Below are positions 55,586-64,000 of a DNA stretch of 64,000 nucleotides, in pieces (within the stretch, counting starts at the first letter, position 1; each line of letters begins with the position of its first letter). The stretch is from Ulota crispa (Eukaryota > Streptophyta > Bryopsida > Orthotrichales > Orthotrichaceae), in NCBI GenBank assembly GCA_963920765.1, contig OY987243.1, positions 29,325,060-29,389,059 on the forward strand, read 5' to 3'. The notes beneath the pieces were generated by a model, which was given only the letters and a program-made list of their open reading frames with translations, did not search any database and was not told the origin of the DNA. A program made the position numbers and the translations under genes.

Positions 55586-58500
55586 ATGGCGCCTTCCGAA
55601 GGTTGGAGATCGGGCGAGGATGGAGTGGCAAATCCGGCGGAGAGAGCGCTTTCTTTTCTTTCAAGATCGCTGACGGAGATGCAGAAGAGCACAGGGATGG
55701 ACATGAAGCTCATTCAGTCAAGAGTGCAATCGCTTCGGGAGAAATCGAAGGCGTTAGATATGAACTTCAAGAACTCGTCGCTGGCGAATTTCCCTGCGAA
55801 GGTGACAGCCGACGTTCAGAAAATTTCGCTGAATCTCAGCGTGGAGGATTTTGACCTTCTTAAGAGCTTGAAGCCCATGCTGGACCGCTCGTGGTCAGAC
55901 ATGTCCATGCAAGGTCGCAAGAACGAGCTGTGGCTCGTCCCGCATACGGACAAAGCTCAAGGGTTCGGGAAGAGCCGCGAGAGGCGCGTTGTGGTTCCGA
56001 AGTCGCCGGGAGCCAGGAAGAAGATTAGGAATTCACAGAACTCGGATGATCGTTTGAAGAAGGTGAAGAAAATAGTAGAGGAGCGTTTGCGGGACTTGAA
56101 GACCACGGCAGCGACCAGCAGGACGCCGGTGGAGTTTCTTGAAAACGTGAAGAAGGCAGAGTTTTTTGAAAAAATGAAGAAAAATCTCGTGAGTCTTGAT
56201 GCACCTTGACACACCGTTGTATGTTCACGAAGAGGTATCCGCATTTGTCTTCACTTTCTAGACCGGGGATCTGTCAGGCTTTATCTTGCAGGATCAGTAA
56301 ACAAACAGACTTCTCTCGTTTGCAACAATTGTTCTAATCGTGTCATCTTGTTCCTGGTGTATACTCTGCGTTGCGCATGCTTTGTGAATATCGAACGTCG
56401 TTCTTTGATGTTGCAGGCTGCGAGATCCTTGATCAAGGCAAATGATGATCTATCGTGTATTGTTTCTCATTTCTTCATGACGTTTTCCTTGCAGAAACTT
56501 CGAAAGGGCCACGACGTCGGCGCAAATGTTGACAAATACAGGACAGATGTGGCGCCGTTGACTGTTTCGGAGTTGCTTGAGTCCTTGCTGCGCCAGTCTG
56601 AGCCTCTGATGGATCATCTTGGCATCAGAAATGGTACGCGTCCAAGTTCTTCATGAAGCAGCCGCTTGTCTTTCTTGCTCTGCACAAGGTAGAGGATACT
56701 CTTTGCGTCACCTTGAGAAAAAATTAGCATATGTAGGAGTGTCAGAATCGATACGTTGCTGTAGGTAACAGAAGTACAGGAGACAGATTAGGTCTCTAAC
56801 GGCTTTAGTATCCACTACCTTAATCTCCGTTTTTTTTGTTTCTTTGTTCTTGGTTTCCTAAACATGTCAATGTTTTCAGGTTATGTATGTTGACCTTGAG
56901 AGCAGATGCGTTGCTGTGCTTGCAGAGGTCACGGTGAAGCTTCGTGAGCTGGTGAGGAGCTGTAAACGCAGAGACCTTCAGCTTGCCAGCGTTTCCGCAG
57001 GAAGCAAACGTGGTCCTGCTGTCACTAGCAAGAAGTTATCTACCGAAGACGACCTTGATTTGAGAATTGCCAGTGTGATTGAAAGCACCGGCTACAATTA
57101 CAAAGAGAGGCCTTGGATAGAGAATCAGATACTGAGACAAACCAAGGAGGTCTTGCGTAGAAACATAGCCATAGTCACTACCGCGAGTTTACCGTGGATG
57201 ACTGGAACTGCTGTGAATCCTCTTTATAGAGCGGCCTATCTGGCTCGATCTGGGGACCAGACCGTAACCTTGTTGGTGCCTTGGTTATGTAAGGCGGATC
57301 AATTGCATCTGTACCCGAATCAGATGACCTTCGAATCTCCAGCTGAGCAAGGGGACTTCGTGCGGAAGTGGGTGGAAGACCGAGTTGGTTTCAAGTGTGA
57401 TTTCAAGATAGCCTTTTACCCTGGCAAGGTCAAATACATTTTTTTAATTGTGCGTTTTAGGGTTCAAGATATTCAGCTTTTTGTCTTCTTTTTCACAATT
57501 CAGCTTCCAACTCATTCATACTGGTAACGTCTGGGATTTGAGTGGGTAAAAGAGTGTTCATATCATAATGGTTTGTATTCTCAACTTTGTCTTCTCTGGT
57601 TGGATGTGCAGTTTTCTACAGAGAAACGTAGTATCCTTGCGGCTGGAGACATCTCTCAGTTCATTCCTGACCAGGAAGCTGATATTGCAGTGCTGGAAGA
57701 GCCCGAACATTTGACTTGGTATTACCATGGGACACGCTGGACCGATAAGTTTCAACATGTCGTGGGTGTGGTTCATACAAACTACTTGGAATATGTCAAG
57801 CGGGAGAAGAATGGGAGGCTTCAGGCTTTTTTGTTGAGGCATGTGAACAACTGGGTGGTTCGTGTATACTGCAATAAGGTAGCTGTCATATGTATTTACT
57901 CATTAAGTTAAAGCATTTTTACAATTTCTCCTCTGTTTTTTGCCGTTTCTTGCTTGTACGTCACGAACTCTTGCATGTCGTTATTTCAAAGCTGATCTGA
58001 GATAGGCGTGATTCTCGACCTCCTAAACTCACACTAGCCTCTCCATGACAGGTCTTGCGCTTGTCAGCTGCAACGCAAAATTTACCAAGATCATCTGTTT
58101 GCAACGTGCATGGAGTAAATCCTCAGTTTCTGAGTGTTGGTAAGAGGGTTGCAGAGGTTGACGGCAATGAGCCGAAGTTTTCGAAGGGGGCTTACTACCT
58201 GGGGAAAATGATATGGGGCAAAGGGTACAGGGAGCTAGTCGATCTTTTTGCACAGAACAAGGAAGTTCTGGGCGACATCAATATGGATCTCTTTGGAAGC
58301 GGGGAAGATTCGGATGCAGTCAGAGGTGAGGTAGAGAAACACGGACTGGCCCTGAATTTTTATCCAGGGAGAGACCACGCTGATGCTGCCCTCCACAGGT
58401 AACGGTACTTTGCATTCTTAGTAATTGCACTTCGGAGCTCAGTTTCATGTCAAGTTTATGCCCAAATTTTATTGAGTTGGAAAATATCTTGCTTCTTTGT

Positions 58501-59104
58501 TTCTGTGTTGACATTCTTGGGCATATTTATCTGTTGGTTTTGCAGCTATAAGGTCTTCATCAATCCAAGCATTAGCGATGTGGTATGCACGACAACGGCG
58601 GAGGCCCTGGCCATGGGCAAGCTTGTGGTCTGCGCATATCACCCTTCTAACGAGTTCTTCTTGTCTTTCCCCAACTGCTACACGTACCGCACTCCCGAGG
58701 AGTTTGTCGAAAAAGTGAAACTGGCATTAGCTTCGGAGCCCCAACCTCTGTCACCAGAATTTCAACATCTTTTATCATGGGAGGCTGCTACCGATCGTTT
58801 CATCGACTCTGCAGAGCTTAACAATCTACCACCGCGGGGGGCAAGAACGGGGAAGAGGAAGAGACGACTTCCTATCGAAGCAGCGAAGAAGAGAACCATG
58901 GTCTTATCACTAGCTTTGCCGAAACAGACGCTGAGCAATTTGCTTGACGCAGGACTTGCGTATGCGCATCACTTCCTCTCAGGCATTGAAATTGCAAGGA
59001 GAGCAGCTGGAGCGTTGCCTGGGACCATGACGATTGGTGAAGAGTACCGCAAGGACTTGGCCCTTCCCCCTCCACCACCTCGACAAATTCGTTATGGTTG
59101 GTAG
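55586..59104 (+). CDS. DGD1: Digalactosyldiacylglycerol synthase, DGD1 type, 6 exons
   Basis: Exons 55586-56188, 56495-56633, 56926-57428, 57612-57878, 58052-58398 and 58546-59104 join in frame with GT/AG sites to give 805 aa, against 808 aa for Arabidopsis DGD1. The enzyme transfers galactose from UDP-galactose to MGDG to make DGDG at the plastid outer envelope. Residues 1-250 are the DGD1-type N-terminal extension, which DGD2 lacks; it is only weakly similar to angiosperm DGD1, apart from [20 protein letters not shown]. The GT4 catalytic region starts near 327 ([20 protein letters not shown]) and includes FPAGD-like [66 protein letters not shown] and [18 protein letters not shown]. The C-terminus ends RQIRYGW, as in the family. 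The exon 3 start at 56,926 was chosen because the upstream acceptor gives a stop. Confidence 0.95.
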
Positions 59105-61087
59105 GTGCGAATACTCTGTGCGTCTAGTGTACAGTATTTTTTTCTCTTTTACCTTTCAGGCAATAGTTGATTACTTTTGTGTCCAACTCGTCCGTATCGC
59201 TACGTCATTTTTGTAATCTAGACGCTTTTACTAAACGTTGAATGACTTGAATGTCATTGTGGGACACAAAGTCTTAGCTCTTCGGGAGCTGTATCGAAAA
59301 GAATAGATAGTTTTGCTTGTATTTTCTCCTATCACTTTGTGGAAGTGAACGTGGAGGCTTTTGAGTGTACATTAGAACAAAAGAGTAGAACTAGGATTCT
59401 ACCATCAGTCCAGCCTAACTTTGGATTACTAACCCTGTAAATTTGAAATTGTTTTTTGAAACATACTGAGGCTTTTTTCTCATGTCAAAATCACACTTGA
59501 TTCTTGTGGAATTCCTTTTCCATCGTTCCTGCAATTTGTTGAATTCCTCTGCTTTCATGTGAACTCTGTGAATCGAAGCTTTGCTAATATCTCCATTTTG
59601 TTAAACCTTTCGAAATTGTAACGGTTTCGTTAATTCATGCAACAGCAAGCGGAGTAAGGAAATCCTGACGCCGCCCCAGAAGAGCTCTGAGAACAGAAAA
59701 CCGCCGCAGGCTATGAACCAGCGTGCACTAGCCCAATGAACACAACAAACCGAAGAATATTGCTGTCGTCTACACTTGTGTGACAGGAAAATGGGAACCT
59801 GTGCGCCCAGAGTCCTGGCAGCCGTAAAGCTCACTGGGGTGCGTTTCGAAAGTACCACTTTACTTCAGAGAATTTTCATTTTATAAATATATCAGAGTCT
59901 GAATCCCGTCTGCCACGCTCACATGGGTTTCTTGCAATGTTGACAGAGAAACACGGTAGTCAATGTTCATCGCTGCAGGCTGCAGTGGTATGTCTCTTGA
60001 CACCTGTGAGACGTTACGGTAATGGCCAAGGAACCAGCATGTAAATTTAAGGTGAGAGCATCTTCAATGGTGAAACTAGTTCATATGGCAAAAAACAATT
60101 CATGAAGGGCATGAATTATCGACGGTGGTAGTTTGTCGTTACATCAGGTCCAAAGGTCTCACAGTAATGGACACTCTTAAGCGCAAACTTCCATGCAATT
60201 GAAGAACAGCGGAAACAACAAACAAGTTACGGAGCCTTGTGCTAGAAAACAACAACAAACAAAAACCGGAAATCGTGTTCCTGTACGTTTCTTGCAAAAG
60301 TTTCAAAATGCTAATCACTGTGGCAGATTCTAATGCAGCATGGAAGTTTTGGGAAACGTGACGAGGCTGCTCTTTGCTAGGATGATACTAAAAACATTAG
60401 ATCAGAAATCCGTCAGCTATGCAATAAGAGACTGTTACTGAAAGCTCTGATACTGTGTCCATGGAGCATGATCTCAGATTTGTTGATGCATGGGAGTGCC
60501 ACAGGAAGAAAGACTGGCTCGATGAAAACGTCAGAAGATATTAATATCTAGACGTCTAAACCTTCTGGTCGAGCTACGTTGCATCACAGCGCCAGAGACT
60601 GAGCTGCAAATCTCGACGGATCTCGTATTGTTATCAAGCCGCTTGGTTGCTGGCAATTGATCTCCATCGAGTAGCGCTTTTGTTGCCGTAAGTTGAAAAA
60701 ATTCCCGTTCTAGTCTAAGAGGAGAGCGAGTGTCTGTTGTGGTTGCTGCGCCGGGATTCCGGGGCGAGTATGTCTCAGCTTCGCTGCCAGGCAGTGACGA
60801 TCGTAGCATGAGCTCCGTCAACAGGATCGTCGGGTACCGAAGATTTCTTTGTTGTAGCCCCGACCACTGCATGATTCTTTTGAAGCTCGAAGAAAGTGGT
60901 TATGGTTTTTAGTCGGGATTCTGGACTTGCAAGAGCTGCAGTGAGTGAGTGAGTGATGAAAGATCGACAGGAAGGGAGCAGTATGCTTTCTTATGACGAG
61001 AGCTGCCATTTTGAACGTCACGTATGAATCTTTGTCGCAATTTTCCTGCAAAACTGAGCATTTTTTGTGCTTGTGGTTAAGCTTACG
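59105..61087 (+). other. DGD1 3' region and leader of the next gene, no other gene recognised
   Basis: 59,105-59,500 is probably 3' UTR. 60,600-61,087 is GC-richer and may hold the promoter and leader of the downstream gene. Minus-strand frames at 59,601-59,858 and 60,531-60,872 lack motifs and are not supported as genes. Confidence 0.5.
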
Positions 61088-64000
61088 ATGTGGGATGACG
61101 AGCAAAGCGCTGGGGAAAGAGTCCTTCGGGTGGGGAAGAAGGACAGCCCCAACTGGTTCATGCTCGCTGGAGGTGCCGTTGTGATGGCGATCAGTGTTGC
61201 ACTTGGTCGCAGGAAAATCCTTCGTGAAGAAGAGATGGTGAAGAAGGTCTCAATTGCGGGTGCCGGGATTTCAGTTCTTACACACGAGGACGGTACAATT
61301 TTCTTAACCTCTTTTTTTTTGTAGGAAATTGCTAAATCCACCACACCCTTTTGCTAAATTCACCACATTGCACCATGCTTCAGTTAGGGGTTCCATAAAG
61401 AGAAAAAAAGCAGCCATACTATTGCTTGCATCTTCACATGTTTCCTTTCTTCTTTCATTTCTTCCTCCATTCTTCCTTTTCTTCTTTCTTTTCCTTGGCT
61501 TAACATTCATAATTTTGAGTATATACAATCTTGGAATAAGTACGTTTGTCATCATCATTAAATGGTCATTCACTAAATATGAAATTTGCCCTTCTTTTGG
61601 AACTCCTAAACATGATGCAATGTGGAGGATTTAGCAAAAAGCGTGGTGGATTTAGCAAGTCCCTTTTTTATAGTCTTTTGTGTATTCCAACTTCGGCCCC
61701 CATTTGCACTAGCCCACGGACTGACAGATCCTTCCGTCACTGACATTATTCAAAACACGTTTTCCAAATTTTCATTTGCATTTGCAAGGAGTGTCAAAGG
61801 AATGAACATGAATAGAAGAAAACATAAATATAAGCTCAAAGAACAAGAAAGTTTCATAACCCCAACCGCCTAAAAGACCCCACATGATTATTCCTATTGT
61901 TTGAGGTCACATGAAACCACCCTATTGGTTGCTTGCAATTGGGGAATTCACTTTGGAGAAGAAGACAAAAAAATTGCCAAGGAGATGCATCCAGTGTGCC
62001 AGTGCAAATGGGCCTTCAAATGCTTTGGTAACCATCCTAGCAAGCATTTGGAGTGATCCTATGTTGCTAAATCAAATAGATGGAATTAAAACTTCAAACT
62101 TAGCATTTGCTTTTGGGGTAATGAGGATCTTCAGTTTCTTGAGGATTGTACAACAATTTTGTTATGGGGTGGAGTGCTACTCAAGAGACACCTAGTGTAT
62201 GGGAGAGAGTGTACTAGTGGCGTACATTTTGAAAGGTGGTTTCTCCTTGGGGAAGTTATTACCATCAAATGTAGAAACTACATGAGAGATTTCCAAACAA
62301 GGGTAATAGTATAATTTGCCCCTCCTCCAAGTGGTAAATATCTAAACTCTCACATTTTCTGTCGGGTGAAAAACAGTGCATTTCCACCTTGGCCCCACAT
62401 CAACATATGTGCAGTAAACTTAGCCGCTATAGGGTGGGTTTTATTTTTCAAATCTGCAAATCAATGATTGTATAAATCTACATTGGGATAGTCAAAATGT
62501 TTTTTGAGTTGATTCAATAAGGTGTTTTTAATTCACCACAATAGGGAAATAGATACTTTGTGGTTAATTTAAATGTCAAATGTAAAACACATTGGGTCCA
62601 ATCAAATATCCTTATGTCTCACGGGTTACCTTAAATTTCAAAAGAGTGACCACCCCTAGAGTTTCTCTTTGAAAAGCAATCTTATGTAGGAAACCAGAAC
62701 AGTTTGCTTCTTGAGATACTTCACCTTGTTTAACAAATCTTTGCTTTTTGTAGATGAAACCTGCTCGGTCACACATTGCCGAAGCAAATGTGAAGCAAAG
62801 ATGCAGCAATTTATGACATGCAAATCTGCCCTTTCAAAATCTAAGGTACTTTGTGAGAGATAAGGATATTTGATTGGACCTTACATATTTATTTTCTTTA
62901 ACATGTCAATCCACCTTAAAATATCTATATTTCTAACAAGGTGAATAAAATGGCACCTTATCATATTTAAATCAAATCAAAAAACAACTTTGATTATCTT
63001 ATCATATATCTATGCAATTTCTGATTTGTTTATGTGAAAAACAAAATTCACTTGTATTTTTTTTCACATAATTTCTACATTTTAACGCCAGTAACCTCCC
63101 AAATCTTGTTTTTCGTAATGCTCTACTGCTGAGAACACAGGATTACTATATAACCTCAAAATACCTAGGCTTTCTACGTGTTGTTGTACTTCTTCCTTTT
63201 TTGTGCTGAAGTGAAGTATCAAAATGTGATTCTTATTGCTTTGTAGACTCTGGAAGCTAACCTTGAGGTTAAGGGACTACACCGACAGTTGAATCCACTG
63301 CGAATCAATCGAATTGCTGACGTGGATGAAGTATGCATCGACATTGCAGTTGCTGAGATTAAAAGGCACCAGGTACAGTTCCGTAATCGCCTTCCCCTTC
63401 ACCGATTTTTTTGATTTAATTCTTGCTTTTCTAGTTTTGAAAATTGTACTTTTTGCGTGTATTAGGAGTATATGTTAGCGTTCTAATCCAAGTTACTCTG
63501 TGGTAATTTAATTATGAAGGTAGAGCATCATTGATAATCGGAGACCAGAAAATTATCTTGTCAATATTATGTGCACAATATGCTTAGTAGTCAATACATT
63601 TTTACATTATTATATTTTTACTATTGTGTACAAAGATATCTAAGATATATATTACTTAGGGCGTCCTCAATCAGGGTACAGGTAAGGGCTCTAGAAACAA
63701 TAAAAGGAGGGCCCTTTACGTGTGCAATTTTCATAGGGGTCTCCTTAAGGAGTTTGCAATCCCAATGTGCTACTTGCCTTAGGAACCCCAATGCACTTAG
63801 ACACACATATCACTTTTCATTGGGTGAGAAATTCCTCTTCTTCCAAGCGCAAGAATAGTAAATCACACTTGCCATGGTCAACCAAACTTGGATAGCAATT
63901 AGCTTTCCATGTTTTGCAAGTTTCATTTAAGTGCCAGCTAGGGCCGCTCCTATGCCAAGGCTGTGAGCTTCATGTCGAGCTTTGCGGCTTCATTGGGGAC
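61088..64000 (+). CDS. Unrecognised single-pass membrane protein with a Cys-containing segment (5' part, runs off the window)
   Basis: Exons 61088-61292, 62754-62845 and 63247-63372 join in frame with GT/AG sites; a fourth probably starts at 63,942 after CCAGCTAG (GRSYAKAVSFMSSFAASLG). Exon 1 encodes VGKKDSPNWFMLAGGAVVMA, a membrane segment at about residues 22-40 followed by the basic GRRK, and then a predicted cytosolic or lumenal part. Exon 2 carries Cys residues in TCSVTHCRSKCEAKMQQF and MTCKSALSKSK. Exon 3 is LEANLEVKGLHRQLNPLRIN plus DVDEVCIDIAVAEIKRHQ, which looks helical. I do not recognise the family. Clean splice phases and exon composition support a real gene. An element with TTGCTAAATCCACCAC ends lies in intron 1. 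The C-terminal part is outside the window, so length and function are unknown. Confidence 0.65.
61329..61658. mobile_element. MITE with inverted repeats in intron 1 of the last gene
   Basis: TTGCTAAATCCACCAC and, 3' to it, TTTTGCTAAATTCACCACAT are mirrored at the right by GGATTTAGCAAAAAGCG and GTGGTGGATTTAGCAA. The arms are about 48 bp. The interior is pyrimidine-rich and non-coding. It begins only about 36 bp after the exon 1 donor. Confidence 0.8.
61659..62753. other. Rest of intron 1 with one transposon end
   Basis: About 62,345-62,423 is homologous to the right end of the element at 16,010-16,773, sharing AAACTCTCACATTTT and ATGTGCAGTA. A left partner was not found. Otherwise no gene or RNA is recognised in this stretch. 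Confidence 0.45.
63373..63941. other. Intron 3 of the last gene with a possible MITE
   Basis: At about 63,657 TTAGGGCGTCCTCAATCAGG starts a GC-richer block ending near 63,800 that has the look of a short DNA element, similar at its start to the hairpin at 5701. Terminal repeats are not clear. Confidence 0.3.

Noticed and set aside
56883..56925. Extending DGD1 exon 3 upstream to the in-frame ATG at 56,883
   Set aside because: The acceptor at 56,925 joins exon 2 in the correct phase, whereas using the acceptor before 56,881 gives an early stop.
1..64000. tRNA, rRNA or other structural RNA genes
   Set aside because: I looked for T-loop consensus (GGTTCRANTCC) and snRNA-like motifs by eye and saw none; a tRNAscan-SE/Infernal run would be needed to exclude them.

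Overview
This is nuclear DNA of a land plant. Genes have GT-AG spliceosomal introns and GC-rich exons set in AT-rich DNA full of small transposons. Several products act in the chloroplast: divinyl chlorophyllide reductase, a DGD1-type galactolipid synthase and an EngA-type double GTPase. Gene density (about one gene per 6-8 kb), moderate introns, and a small protein resembling a family I associate with mosses, liverworts and lycophytes suggest a non-seed plant, probably a bryophyte. The species cannot be fixed from the sequence alone.

Layout. 1-25 kb is gene-poor. It holds one small intronless gene of unknown function (7.26-7.64 kb), a two-exon gene for a small secreted or anchored protein (17.19-18.40 kb), a decayed NUFIP-like gene copy (9.5-10.1 kb), a possible kinase scrap, and many inverted and tandem repeats. 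25.8-31.8 kb is a 12-exon pectin acetylesterase gene whose first intron is packed with nested MITEs. 31.8-37.1 kb has no gene I can support. 37.8-38.2 kb is an L18a-like small membrane protein gene (minus strand). 40.3-45.35 kb is a seven-exon SpoU/TrmH-family RNA 2'-O-methyltransferase gene (minus strand) with a 20-base exon and Stowaway elements in two introns. 45.6-48.1 kb is a chain of TTAA-flanked elements. 49.1-59.1 kb is the dense part: EngA (minus) and DVR (plus) diverge from a 467-bp shared promoter, followed by an F-box/kelch gene and a six-exon DGD1 gene. 61.1 kb to the window end is the 5' part of an unrecognised membrane-protein gene.

How the genes relate. Three of the four genes in 49-59 kb serve the plastid: EngA in ribosome assembly, DVR in chlorophyll synthesis, DGD1 in thylakoid galactolipid. 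They probably share light- or plastid-linked expression, but that is inference. The pectin acetylesterase acts on the cell wall and the methyltransferase on tRNA or rRNA.

The most unusual content is mobile. A family of elements is flanked by TTAA with ends beginning CCC(C/T), the signature of piggyBac-type transposition. It includes two almost perfectly palindromic elements of about 720 bp joined through one shared TTAA. Stowaway MITEs (TA duplication, CTCCCTC ends), a foldback family with 9-bp target duplications, and a family ending AACACCATATT are also present and nested in one another.
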